NCBI GenBank assembly: GCA_036971475.1
Contig: JBAIZL010000001.1
Location: forward strand, 145,257,544 to 145,321,543
Direction: 5' to 3'
DNA: 64,000 nt
From: Prosapia bicincta
Lineage: Eukaryota; Arthropoda; Insecta; Hemiptera; Cercopidae
The notes under the pieces are model-generated. The model was not told where the DNA came from. It ran no database searches and saw nothing but the letters and a program-made list of their open reading frames with translations. The translations under genes and the position numbers were made by a program. This document shows positions 26,501 to 38,416 of the stretch, piece by piece (the stretch's first letter is position 1; each line of letters starts with the position of its first letter).

Positions 26501-29500
26501 TGCACATAAGCATGCTTTATTAGGATTAGTAACAGAGATTAAGTGGAAGTATTTATAAAATTTAGTAGGCTGGACAGCACGTTATTGGGGACTTTACGAG
26601 TTCAGCTTCACTATCTCCGTATGCCTATTTCATTAGATGACTACTCTATTTGTATTAGTGCTATGTGGTGTATACGTGCAACCCTCGGGAGGAAAGTCGA
26701 TATCCACCTCTCAAGGAAATGTCCTTTCTTGCACATAAGCATGCTTTATTAGGATTAGTAACAGAGATTAAGTGGAAGTATTTATAAAATTTAGTACGCT
26801 GGACAGCACGTTATTGGGGACTTTACGAGTTCAGCTTCACTCTCTCCGTATGCCTATTTCATTAGATGGCTACTCCATTTGTATTAGTGCTATGTGGTGT
26901 ATATGTGCAACCCTCGGGAGGAAAGCCGATATCCACCTCTCAAGGAAATGTCCTTTCTTGCACATAAGCATGCTTTATTAGGATTAGTAACAGAGATTAA
27001 GTGGAAGTATTTATAAAATTTAGTACGCTGGACAGCACGTTATTGGGGACTTTACGAGTTCAGCTTCACTCTCTCCGTATGCCTATTTCATTAGATGGCT
27101 ACTCCATTTGTATTAGTGCTATGTGGTGTATATGTGCAACCCTCGGGAGGAAAGCCGATATCCACCTCTCAAGGAAATGTCCTTTCTTGCACATAAGCAT
27201 GCTTTATTAGGATGAGTAACAGAGATTAAGTGGAAGTATTTATAAAATTTAGTACGCTGGACCGCACGTTATTGGGGACTTTACGAGTTCAGCTTCACTA
27301 TCTCTGTATGCCTATTTCATTAGATGACTACTCTATTTGTATTAGTGCTTTGTGGTGTATACGTGCAACCCTCGGGAGGAAAGCCGATATCCACCTCTCA
27401 AGGAAATGTCCTTTCTTGCACATAAGCATGCTTTATTATGATGAGTAACAGAGATTAAGTGGAAGTATTTATAAAATTTAGTACGCTGGACCGCACGTTA
27501 TTGGGGACTTTACGAGTTCAGCTTCACTATCTCTGTATGCCTATTTCATTAGATGACTACTCTATTTGTATTAGTGCTTTGTGGTGTATACGTGCAACCC
27601 TCGGGAGGAAAGCCGATATCCACCTCTCAAGGAAATGTCCTTTCTTGCACATAAGCATGCTTTATTATGATGAGTAACAGAGATTAAGTGGAAGTATTTA
27701 TAAAATTTAGTACGCTGGACAGCACGTTATTGGGGACTTTACGAGTTCAGCTTCACTCTCTCCGTATGCCTATTTCATTAGATGACTACTCTATTTGTAT
27801 TAGTGCTATGTGGTGTATATGTGCAACCCTCGGGAGGAAAGCCGATATCCACCTCTCAAGGAAATGTCCTTTCTTGCACATAAGCATGCTTTATTAGGAT
27901 TAGTAACAGAGATTAAGTGGAAGTATTTATAAAATTTAGTACGCTGGACAGCACGTTATTGGTGACTTTACGAGTTCAGCTTCACTCTCTCCGTATGCCT
28001 ATTTCATTAGATGACTACTCTATTTGTATTAGTGCTTTGTGGTGTATACGTGCAACCCTCGGGAGGAAAGTCGATATCCACCTCTCAAGGAAATGTCCTT
28101 TCTTGCACATAAGCATGCTTTATTAGGATTAGTAACAGAGATTAAGTGGAAGTATTTATAAAATTTAGTAGGCTGGACAGCACGTTATTGGGGACTTTAC
28201 GAGTTCAGCTTCACTCTCTCCGTATGCCTATTTCATTAGATGGCTACTCCATTTGTATTAGTGCTATGTGGTGTATATGTGCAACCCTCGGGAGGAAAGC
28301 CGATATCCACCTCTCAAGGAAATGTCCTTTCTTGCACATAAGCATGCTTTATTAGGATTAGTAACAGAGATTAAGTGGAAGTATTTATAAAATTTAGTAG
28401 GCTGGACAGCACGTTATTGGGGACTTTACGAGTTCAGCTTCACTCTCTCCGTATGCCTATTTCATTAGATGGCTACTCCATTTGTATTAGTGCTATGTGG
28501 TGTATACGTGCAACCCTCGGGAGGAAAGCCGATATCCACCTCTCAAGGAAATGTCCTTTCTTGCACATAAGCATGCTTTATTAGGATTAGTAACAGAGAT
28601 TAAGTGGAAGTATTTATAAAATTTAGTAGGCTGGACAGCACGTTATTGGGGACTTTACGAGTTCAGCTTCACTCTCTCCGTATGCCTATTTCATTAGATG
28701 GCTACTCCATTTGTATTAGTGCTATGTGGTGTATATGTGCAACCCTCGGGAGGAAAGCCGATATCCACCTCTCAAGGAAATGTCCTTTCTTGCACATAAG
28801 CATGCTTTATTAGGATTAGTAACAGAGATTAAGTGGAAGTATTTATAAAATTTAGTAGGCTGGACAGCACGTTATTGGGGACTTTACGAGTTCAGCTTCA
28901 CTCTCTCCGTATGCCTATTTCATTAGATGGCTACTCCATTTGTATTAGTGCTATGTGGTGTATACGTGCAACCCTCGGGAGGAAAGTCGATATCCACCTC
29001 TCAAGGAAATGTCCTTTCTTGCACATAAGCATGCTTTATTATGATGAGTAACAGAGATTAAGTGGAAGTATTTATAAAATTTAGTAGGCTGGACAGCACG
29101 TTATTGGGGACTTTACGAGTTCAGCTTCACTCTCTCCGTATGCCTATTTCATTAGATGGCTACTCCATTTGTATTAGTGCTTTGTGGTGTATACGTGCAA
29201 CCCTCGGGAGGAAAGCCGATATCCACCTCTCAAGGAAATGTCCTTTCTTGCACATAAGCATGCTTTATTATGATGAGTAACAGAGATTAAGTGGAAGTAT
29301 TTATAAAATTTAGTAGGCTGGACAGCACGTTATTGGGGACTTTACGAGTTCAGCTTCACTCTCTCCGTATGCCTATTTCATTAGATGGCTACTCCATTTG
29401 TATTAGTGCTTTGTGGTGTATACGTGCAACCCTCGGGAGGAAAGCCGATATCCACCTCTCAAGGAAATGTCCTTTCTTGCACATAAGCATGCTTTATTAG

Positions 29501-30664
29501 GATGAGTAACAGAGATTAAGTGGAAGTATTTAAAAAATTTAGTACGCTGGACAGCACGTTATTGGGGACTTTACGAGTTCAGCTTCACTATCTCCGTATG
29601 CCTATTTCATTAGATGACTACTCTATTTGTATTAGTGCTATGTGGTGTATACGTGCAACCCTCGGGAGGAAAGCCGATATCCACCTCTCAAGGAAATGTC
29701 CTTTCTTGCACAAAACCATGCGTTATTAGGATGAGTAACAGAGATTAAGTGGAAGCATTTATAAAATTTAGTACGCTGGACAGCACGTTATTGGGGACTT
29801 TACGAGTTCAGCTTCACTATCTCCGTATGCCTATTTCATTAGATAACTACACTATTTGTATTAGTGCTATGTGGTGTATACGTGCAACCCTCGGGAGGAA
29901 AGCCGATACCCACCTCTCAAGGAAATGTCCTTTCTTGCACATAAGCATGCTTTATTAGGATTAGTAACAGAGATTAAGTGGAAGTATTTATAAAATTTAG
30001 TACGCTGGACCGCACGTTATTGGGGACTTTACGAGTTCAGCTTCACTATCTCCGTATGCCTATTTCATTAGATGACTACTCTATTTGTATTAGTGCTATG
30101 TGGTGTATACGTGCAACCCTCGGGAGGAAAGTCGATATCCACCTCTCAAGGAAATGTCCTTTCTTGCACATAACCATGCGTTATTAGGATGAGTAACAGA
30201 GATTAAGTGGAAGCATTTATAAAATTTAGTAGGCTAGACAGCACGTTATTGGGGACATTACGAGTTCAGCTTCACTATCTCCGTATGCCTATTTCATTAG
30301 ATGACTACTCTATTTGTATTAGTGCTATGTGGTGTATATGTGCAACCCTCGGGAGGAAAGTCGATATCCACCTCTCAAGGAAATGTCCTTTCTTGCACAT
30401 AAGCATGCTTTATTAGGATGAGTAACAGAGATTAAGTGGAAGCATTTATAAAATTTAGTACGCTGGACAGCACGTTATTGGGGACTTTACGAGTTCAGCT
30501 TCACTATCTCTGTATGCCTATTTCATTAGATAACTACTCTATTTGTATTAGTGCTTTGTGGTGTATACGTGCAACCCTCGGGAGAAAAGCCGATATCCAC
30601 CTCTCAAGGAAATGTCCTTTCTTGCACATAAGCATGCTTTATTAGGATTAGTAACAGAGATTAA
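23566..30664. repeat. 31-unit block, copy B of a 7,099-bp duplication
   Basis: Matches copy A unit for unit. The differences I located are position 28987 (T, versus C at 21888) and position 30596 (T, versus A at 23497). I did not compare every base, but the copies are clearly well above 99% identical. Homology ends in the final unit (30665), which carries CTCTCTCCG where copy A's equivalent has CTATCTCTG. Confidence 0.95.
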
Positions 30665-30893
30665 GTGGAAGTATTTATAAAATTTAGTAGGCTGGACAGC
30701 ACGTTATTGGGGACTTTACGAGTTCAGCTTCACTCTCTCCGTATGCCTATTTCATTAGATAACTACTCTATTTGTATTAGTGCTATGTGGTGTATATGTG
30801 CAACCCTCGGGAGGAAAGCCGATATCCACCTCTCAAGGAAATGTCCTTTCTTGCACATAACCATGCTTTATTAGGACGAATAACAGAGATTAA

Positions 30894-31925
30894 GTAGTAT
30901 ATTCCGACTGCTGGATGCCGTAAAACTAAAAACCATATCTTAAAGTCTAGAGTCGTAATAAAATGTTTAACCTGACAATAATTTTGCCTCATGTATAACC
31001 ACTGTACATAATACACTTACATTCAACGTAATAACAGGCGAGTCTATAGACTCAGCTAAAGAAGAGTTCGAGACTATAATGTTAAATTACTGCAGACAAA
31101 TCTACTGTATGTATTCATTAATGTTTGCTTCGACCTCAGTATTTCGTACACCACAGGAAATTATTGTTAAAGCAATGAGACCAAAGGTATGTCAAAATTA
31201 TAAAATAATGTCCGTGCAATGAAGGTCACCGTGCATAAATGTAATCGTCTCTAACAGTGATTTTACCGCATCACAACTGGTTTCGTACAAAGGTGAAAGT
31301 TCACAATATGCAGACGTTGCAAGATAAATTCTGAGAACAACACACCTCAGTGAAACTAAAGAAAACCTCAGTTATATCTGTACATGAGTATCATCAATCC
31401 TATCAAGCATTGGTTAGATTGTTGACAATTTGGTAACGGCAGGAAAACTGTTTTAAAAAAATGCAATAAATACATTAAATTCGTAACTTATACGTTTTCA
31501 AACGGTTACTCTTTTAGAAAATTTTGATAAGTAACTTTTTCTAGGAGAAATTAAGATCTATAAAATACCAAAAAAGATTATTAAAATTAAATTTCAGTCA
31601 AAATAATTTTGTCGTGAAAATCGATGGGTTATGATTAAAATTGGTTTTCTGACCACCAACTTATTACTAATCAAATTAAACATACACAGAGATTTTGACA
31701 ATTGCAGTAGCTATATTTACTTCTACATAAGTTATAAGAAATATATAATGAATAAGTTGTGATTATGAACTTAATATAACCCAATAACGGCTTGAGTACA
31801 ATATAGGTAATGTACATGTTCAGGTACACAACAACTAAATCGTTAACAAATACGTTATCAAAAGTCAACATTAAACTTTCTAACTAAGGGAAAACAAATC
31901 ACTTTCAACTAAGACAACAACAAAA
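30894..31925. other. Spacer between two satellites, no gene seen
   Basis: About 1 kb of AT-rich single-copy DNA between the 229-bp and 109-bp arrays. The minus-strand frame at 30783-31016 begins here but ends inside the last satellite unit. The frame at 31671-31871 minus has low-complexity composition. I see no conserved protein, RNA gene or inverted repeat. Confidence 0.6.
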
Positions 31926-32200
31926 GCTAATGCCATGGATGGCAAGGTAAAATCGCTCTTTGTCAAATGTCTCCTCTCCAACAAACGCTCTACGTGTGAT
32001 TAATTCCACGGGTGGCGTCGCTCTTCATCAAATGTCTCCAACATATACATTCGAGCTGTAATTTAAAATAACTTTCCAAAGACGTGAAAACGAAGGGCAA
32101 TGAGAGAAGCTAATTCCACAAGTGGCGATCACTCTTCGTCAAATGTCTCAAACATACACTCGAGCTGTGTTTTAAAATAACTTTCCAAAGACGTGAAAAC

Positions 32201-34162
32201 GAAGGGCAATGAGAGAAGCTAGTTCCACAAGTTGCGATCACTCTTCGTCAAATGTCTCCAACATACACTCGAGCTGTGATTTAAAATAACTTTCCAAAGA
32301 CGTGAAAACGAAGGGCAATGAGAGAAGCTAATTCCACAAGTGGCGATCGCAATTCGTCAAATGCCTCCAACATACACTCGAGCTGTGTTTTAAAATAACT
32401 TTCCAAAGACGTGAAAACGAATGGAAATGAGAGAAGCTAGTTCCACAAGTTGCGATCACTCTTCGTCAAATGTCTCCAACATACACTCGAGCTGTGATTT
32501 AAAATAACTTTCCAAAGACGTGAAAACGAAGGGCAATGAGAGAAGCTAATTCCACAAGTGGCGATCGCAATTCGTCAAATGTCTCCAACATACACTCGAG
32601 CTGTGTTTTAAAATAACTTTCCAAAGACGTGAAAACGAATGGAAATGAGAGAAGCTAGTTCCACAAGTTGCGATCACTCTTCGTCAAATGTCTCCAACAT
32701 ACACTCGAGCTGTGATTTAAAATAACTTTCCAAAGACGTGGAAACGAAGGGCAATGAGAGAAGCTAATTCCACAAGTGGCGATCACTCTTCGTCAAATGT
32801 CTCCAACATACACTCGAGCTGTGTTTTAAAATAACTTTCCAAAGACGTGAAAACGAAGGGCAATGAGAGAAGCTAATTCCACAAGTGGCGATCACCCTTC
32901 GGCAAATGTCTCCAGCATATACTCGAGCTGTGGCTTAAAATAACTTTCCAAAGACGTGAAAACGAAGGGCAATGAGAGAAGCTAATTGCACAAGTGGCGA
33001 TCGCAATTCGTCAAATGTCTCCAACATACACTCGAGCTGTGTTTTAAAATAACTTTCCAAAGACGTGAAAACGAATGGAAATGAGAGAAGCTAGTTCCAC
33101 AAGTTGCGATCACTCTTCGTCAAATGTCTCCAACATACACTCGAGCTGTGATTTAAAATAACTTTCCAAAGACGTGAAAACGAAGGGCAATGAGAGAAGC
33201 TAATTCCACAAGTGGCGATCGCAATTCGTCAAATGTCTCCAACATACACTCGAGCTGTGTTTTAAAATAACTTTCCAAAGACGTGAAAACGAATGGAAAT
33301 GAGAGAAGCTAGTTCCACAAGTTGCGATCACTCTTCGTCAAATGTCTCCAACATACACTCGAGCTGTGATTTAAAATAACTTTCCAAAGACGTGAAAACG
33401 AAGGGCAATGAGAGAAGCTAATTCCACAAGTGGCGATCTCTCTTCGTCAAATGTCTCCAACATACACTCGAGATGTGGCTTAAAATAACTTTCCAAAGAC
33501 GTGAAAACGAAGGGCAATGAGAGAAGCTAATTCCACAAGTGGCGATCACTCTTCGTCAAATGTCTCCAACATACACTCGAGCTGTGTTTTAAAATAACTT
33601 TCCAAAGACGTGAAAACGAAGGGCAATGAGAGAAGCTAATTCCACAAGTGGCGATCACCCTTCGGCAAATGTCTCCAGCATATACTCGAGCTGTGGCTTA
33701 AAATAACTTTCCAAAGACGTGAAAACGAAGGGCAATGAGAGAAGCTAATTCCACAAGTGGCGATCACTCTTCGGCAAATGTCTCCAGCATATACTCAAGC
33801 TGTGGCTTAAAATAACTTTCCAAAGACGTGAAAACGAAGGGCAATGAGAGAAGCTAATTCCACAAGTGGCGATCGCTCTTCATCAAATGTCTCCAACATA
33901 CACTCGAGCTGTGGCTTAAAATAACTTTCCAAAGACGTGAAAACGAAGGGCAATGAGAGAAGCTAATTCCACAAGTGGCGATCACTCTTCGGCAAATGTC
34001 TCCAACATACACTCGAGCTGTAATTTAAAATAACTTTCCAAAGACGTGAAAACGAAGGGCAATGAGAGAAGCTAATTCCACAAGTGGCGATCGCTCTTCG
34101 TCAAATATCTCCAACATACACTCGAGATGTGGCTTAAAATAACTTTCCAAAGACGTGAAAAC
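32201..34162. repeat. 109-bp array, duplicated core copy 1 (18 units)
   Basis: Eighteen units (1,962 bp) repeated in the following block. Shared private changes include ATGCCTCC at 32361/34323 and GTGGAAACG just before 32746/34708 (offset 1,962). After the extra unit in copy 2 the offset is 2,071: ATTGCACAAG at 32985/35056, GATCTCTC at 33435/35506 and ACTCAAGC at 33793/35864. Confidence 0.92.
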
Positions 34163-36233
34163 GAAGGGCAATGAGAGAAGCTAGTTCCACAAGTTGCGAT
34201 CACTCTTCGTCAAATGTCTCCAACATACACTCGAGCTGTGATTTAAAATAACTTTCCAAAGACGTGAAAACGAAGGGCAATGAGAGAAGCTAATTCCACA
34301 AGTGGCGATCGCAATTCGTCAAATGCCTCCAACATACACTCGAGCTGTGTTTTAAAACGACTTTCCAAAGACGTGAAAACGAATGGAAATGAGAGAAGCT
34401 AGTTCCACAAGTTGCGATCACTCTTCGTCAAATGTCTCCAACATACACTCGAGCTGTGATTTAAAATAACTTTCCAAAGACGTGAAAACGAAGGGCAATG
34501 AGAGAAGCTAATTCCACAAGTGGCGATCGCAATTCGTCAAATGTCTCCAACATACACTCGAGCTGTGTTTTAAAATAACTTTCCAAAGACGTGAAAACGA
34601 ATGGAAATGAGAGAAGCTAGTTCCACAAGTTGCGATCACTCTTCGTCAAATGTCTCCAACATACACTCGAGCTGTGATTTAAAATAACTTTCCAAAGACG
34701 TGGAAACGAAGGGCAATGAGAGAAGCTAATTCCACAAGTGGCGATCACTCTTCGTCAAATGTCTCCAACATACACTCGAGCTGTGTTTTAAAATAACTTT
34801 CCAAAGACGTGAAAACGAAGGGCAATGAGAGAAGCTAATTCCACAAGTGGCGATCACCCTTCGGCAAATGTCTCCAGCATATACTCGAGCTGTGGCTTAA
34901 AATAACTTTCCAAAGACGTGAAAACGAAGGGCAATGAGAGAAGCTAATTCCACAAGTGGCGATCACTCTTCGTCAAATGTCTCAAACATACACTCGAGCT
35001 GTGTTTTAAAATAACTTTCCAAAGACGTGAAAACGAAGGGCAATGAGAGAAGCTAATTGCACAAGTGGCGATCGCAATTCGTCAAATGTCTCCAACATAC
35101 ACTCGAGCTGTGTTTTAAAATAACTTTCCAAAGACGTGAAAACGAATGGAAATGAGAGAAGCTAGTTCCACAAGTTGCGATCACTCTTCGTCAAATGTCT
35201 CCAACATACACTCGAGCTGTGATTTAAAATAACTTTCCAAAGACGTGAAAACGAAGGGCAATGAGAGAAGCTAATTCCACAAGTGGCGATCGCAATTCGT
35301 CAAATGTCTCCAACATACACTCGAGCTGTGTTTTAAAATAACTTTCCAAAGACGTGAAAACGAATGGAAATGAGAGAAGCTAGTTCCACAAGTTGCGATC
35401 ACTCTTCGTCAAATGTCTCCAACATACACTCGAGCTGTGATTTAAAATAACTTTCCAAAGACGTGAAAACGAAGGGCAATGAGAGAAGCTAATTCCACAA
35501 GTGGCGATCTCTCTTCGTCAAATGTCTCCAACATACACTCGAGATGTGGCTTAAAATAACTTTCCAAAGACGTGAAAACGAAGGGCAATGAGAGAAGCTA
35601 ATTCCACAAGTGGCGATCACTCTTCGTCAAATGTCTCCAACATACACTCGAGCTGTGTTTTAAAATAACTTTCCAAAGACGTGAAAACGAAGGGCAATGA
35701 GAGAAGCTAATTCCACAAGTGGCGATCACCCTTCGGCAAATGTCTCCAGCATATACTCGAGCTGTGGCTTAAAATAACTTTCCAAAGACGTGAAAACGAA
35801 GGGCAATGAGAGAAGCTAATTCCACAAGTGGCGATCACTCTTCGGCAAATGTCTCCAGCATATACTCAAGCTGTGGCTTAAAATAACTTTCCAAAGACGT
35901 GAAAACGAAGGGCAATGAGAGAAGCTAATTCCACAAGTGGCGATCGCTCTTCATCAAATGTCTCCAACATACACTCGAGCTGTGGCTTAAAATAACTTTC
36001 CAAAGACGTGAAAACGAAGGGCAATGAGAGAAGCTAATTCCACAAGTGGCGATCACTCTTCGGCAAATGTCTCCAACATACACTCGAGCTGTAATTTAAA
36101 ATAACTTTCCAAAGACGTGAAAACGAAGGGCAATGAGAGAAGCTAATTCCACAAGTGGCGATCGCTCTTCGTCAAATGTCTCCAACATACACTCGAGATG
36201 TGGCTTAAAATAACTTTCCAAAGACGTGAAAAC
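34163..36233. repeat. 109-bp array, duplicated core copy 2 (19 units)
   Basis: Same order of units as copy 1, with one additional 109-bp unit near 34950-35050 that carries TCTCAAACATAC. A private change near 34355 (AAAACGACTT for AAAATAACTT) distinguishes the copies. After 36233 two identical GTCGCGATCAC units close the array before it decays. Confidence 0.92.
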
Positions 36234-36740
36234 GAAGGGCAATGAGAGAAGCTAATTCCACAAGTCGCGATCACTCTTCGTCAAATGTCTCAAACATACA
36301 CTCGAGATGTGGCTTATAATAACTTTCCAAAGACGTGAAAACGAAGGGCTATGAGAGAAGCTAATTCCACAAGTCGCGATCACTCTTCGTCAAATGTCTC
36401 AAACATACACTCGAGATGTGGCTTATAATAACTTTCCAAAGACGTGAAAACGAAGGGCTATGAGAGAAGCTAATTCCACAAGTGGCGATCACTCTTCGGC
36501 AAATGTCTCCAACATACACTAGAGCTGTAATTTAAAATAACTTTCCAAAGACATGAAAACGAAGGGCAATGAGAGAAGCTAATTCCACAAGTGGCGATCG
36601 CTCTTCGTCAAATGTCTCCAACATACACTCGAGATGTGGCTTAAAATAACTTTCCAAAGACGTGAAAACGTAGGAAAACAACAGGAGCTATTTTCACGGG
36701 TGGCGATCGCTTTTCGTCAATGGTTTCCAACATACACTGC

Positions 36741-38010
36741 AGTGAATAAAACTGGCCGAGAGTGAATAAAATGAGTCTTATGGACTGTTATGTGAATCAG
36801 TTTAAAGGGAGGTGAGGTAAAGACAAGTTCCAATAATGTAAAAGACATATTTAGGTTAATATTTAAATATTTTCAATACAAATTAAAGATATATAATAAT
36901 TGTTTTGATGGAGACAAAACCTCAAATAACTTAGTCAAACAAATTCAAAATCTAAAGCTAACAAAAATCTAAAATACAACAAATATTTTTTTTAAAAAAC
37001 CAGGTGAAACGGTATCACTCTAGAAACCACAAACAAACTGTTCAGACTATAAAAAATTTACATTGAGGAAAACAGGTCGCACAAAAAAAAACACTTAGCC
37101 TACTCCCTTTTAAATATAATCCTTCTTATATAAACCACTCATCTTATATTAACCACAGAATACAAGGAGACAACACTTCCACACACATACCCATGAGCTA
37201 TAAATTCTCCACGTCAACGGAATACACTAGAACAATATGATATTTACAAACATACCAAAAACAAAGTAAACACATTTTGAACGAAGAAACCCAATACCGG
37301 TCACAGACATTATTTGGCCACGGTAGAGAACTTTATTTAAAACCGCCGCAGGTCTAACCTAACAAGGTTTCCCAGTGGTCAAACTAGACAATGATGAAGA
37401 TAGCTTAGGACGATCAAAAGCTTTGTTTCAGTAAGCTTTTCATATATTTATTTAAATTACGTTTGGTAAGACATTATTTTTAAAGTTCAAAGTTTATTTC
37501 AACATTAATATTGAACAAACCACAATCAAGATACACGGATAAACACATCTATGACTCAGAAGGGCGTTGAAAATTCAAAAAAAATTAAAATGGGAAAAAT
37601 GGTAATGGAAAATTACTCTTAATTTACGAACAGAATTCACTGTAAACAAAAGGGCTCTGAACAGTCAGACTTTATGGAGTATCAACATTATCGGAGTCTG
37701 TATACTATCATCGTCCTAAATTTGAAGTAAAACTCATATTAAAGGGGGAAATAAAAGATCGTTATTAGGCTATACCTTCTGAAAACGAAGAAATATTTCT
37801 ACTTCCATATATTAACAACAGAAAATGATAAACAGTTCCTTTTATACATAACTTGTTCCTTTGTGTTATTTTTTAAAATTGTATTTATTGTTTTGAAAAA
37901 CAAATCATTAATAAATACTATATGCGAGAAAGTATAAAAGACAAATATAGACAAATTTATTATGCCATTATTATAAATAATATTCGAGCTGGCTTGTGAG
38001 TGAAAGTTAT
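36741..38010. other. AT-rich single-copy stretch, no gene seen
   Basis: No reading frame of note, no tandem array and no recognised RNA. A 14-base segment at 37960-37973 (TTATGCCATTATTA) recurs with one change just beyond the palindrome that follows, see 38011-38416. Confidence 0.6.
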
Positions 38011-38069
38011 AATTAAATAATAAAAATATATAGCCTACAACTCACAAATATACAATTTTTTATTTCAAA

Positions 38070-38103
38070 CGCGTTTCGACGACTACTTTGTCGTCATCTT
38101 CAG
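38070..38103 (-). ncRNA. Hammerhead-like motif, left arm
   Basis: Exact inverted copy of the motif at 38329-38364: on the minus strand CTGAAGA (38103 down to 38097), T, the GACGAC/GTCGTC hairpin, then GAAA (38077 down to 38074). Both copies point away from the centre of the palindrome. Confidence 0.35.
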
Positions 38104-38128
38104 TGAAAATACACAAATGAAATTAACT

Positions 38129-38187
<59 letters not shown>

Positions 38188-38328
38188 CATAACCTAAGTT
38201 TTAGCAAAAGTACAAAAAAAAAAAAAAAATTTTATTTATTTTTTTTTTTACTTTTGCTAAAACTTTATAGGTTATGTTTAATATATATATATATATATAT
38301 TTTAGTTAATTTCATTTGTGTATTTTCA

Positions 38329-38364
38329 CTGAAGATGACGACAAAGTAGTCGTCGAAACGCGTT
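38329..38364 (+). ncRNA. Hammerhead-like motif, right arm
   Basis: CTGAAGA (38329-38335), one unpaired T, a perfect 6-bp hairpin GACGAC / AAAGTA loop / GTCGTC (38337-38354), then GAAA (38355-38358) and CGCGTTT. Hammerhead ribozymes have CUGANGA, stem II, GAAA and stem III ending in UH. The order and core letters fit, except that one extra base lies between A9 and stem II, and stem III and the cleavage triplet are not convincing. Penelope-like retroelements are known to carry hammerheads, which makes such an origin plausible. Activity is unproven. Confidence 0.35.
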
Positions 38365-38416
38365 TGAAATAAAAAATTGTATATTTGTGAGTTGTATATA
38401 TTTTTATTATTTAATT

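Larger units (their letters stand above)
5019..30893. repeat. 229-bp satellite array, 113 units
   Basis: One continuous head-to-tail array. Unit starts run from 5025 to 30665 in steps of 229 bp, except eight units of 228 bp; 25,640 bp plus 8 missing bases is exactly 112 periods, giving 113 units. Units differ at a few diagnostic sites: GGGGACTTTACGAG versus GGAGGCTTTGCAAG, CTCTCTCCG versus CTATCTCTG versus the mixed form CTATCTCCG, TACGTG versus TATGTG, GCCGAT versus GTCGAT, and ATGGC/ATGAC/ATAAC after CATTAG. Each unit contains a 69-72 codon frame opened by GTG and closed in the same unit; 229 is not a multiple of three, so no fused protein is possible. Both edges are abrupt, and the last unit breaks off after GATTAAGTAG. 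A pericentromeric or other heterochromatic satellite is the natural reading; location is inference. Confidence 0.98.
31926..36740. repeat. 109-bp satellite array, about 44 units
   Basis: The GAAGGGCAATGAGAGAAG segment recurs every 109 bp; 32092 to 36670 is exactly 42 periods, with decayed partial units at each end. Two alternating unit types give local 218-bp dimers: GAATGGAAATGAG with AGTTCC, and GAAGGGCAATGAG with AATTCC and GCGATCGC. Most units carry CTCGAG. The edge units keep CACGGGTGGCG where core units have CACAAGTGGCG (or TTGCG), as expected if the edges are old and the core is homogenised. Confidence 0.97.
38011..38416. mobile_element. 406-bp foldback palindrome with TA tracts
   Basis: Two long inverted arms from AATTAAATAATAAAAATA (left) to its complement (right) meet in an A-run/T-run near 38216-38250. 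Both arms contain a (TA)n tract, longer on the left (about 38132-38182) than on the right (38281-38301). The left arm has a four-base GCCT insertion near 38032 and the right arm a three-base insertion near 38266. The arms otherwise match, including the hammerhead-like motif. TTATGCCATTATTA at 37960 and TTATGCCGTTATTA at 38415 flank the structure and may be a target duplication. No coding capacity. It could be a MITE-like foldback or two copies of a short retroelement end arranged head to head. Confidence 0.85.

Noticed and set aside
5019..30893. Tandem 69-72 codon reading frames, one per satellite unit
   Set aside because: They open at GTG, never ATG, end within the unit, and follow unit boundaries. 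A 229-bp period cannot give a repeated protein, and variation includes amino-acid changes at every diagnostic site. They are by-products of the satellite.
32092..36670. Hammerhead motif in the 109-bp or 229-bp satellites
   Set aside because: Some satellites carry hammerheads, so I read both strands of a unit for CTGANGA followed by a hairpin and GAAA. GAAAACG occurs in the 109-bp unit, but no matching CTGANGA box precedes it.
5019..36740. CRISPR-like arrays
   Set aside because: Units are contiguous 229- and 109-bp repeats without unique spacers, the context is eukaryotic, and no cas-like gene is present.
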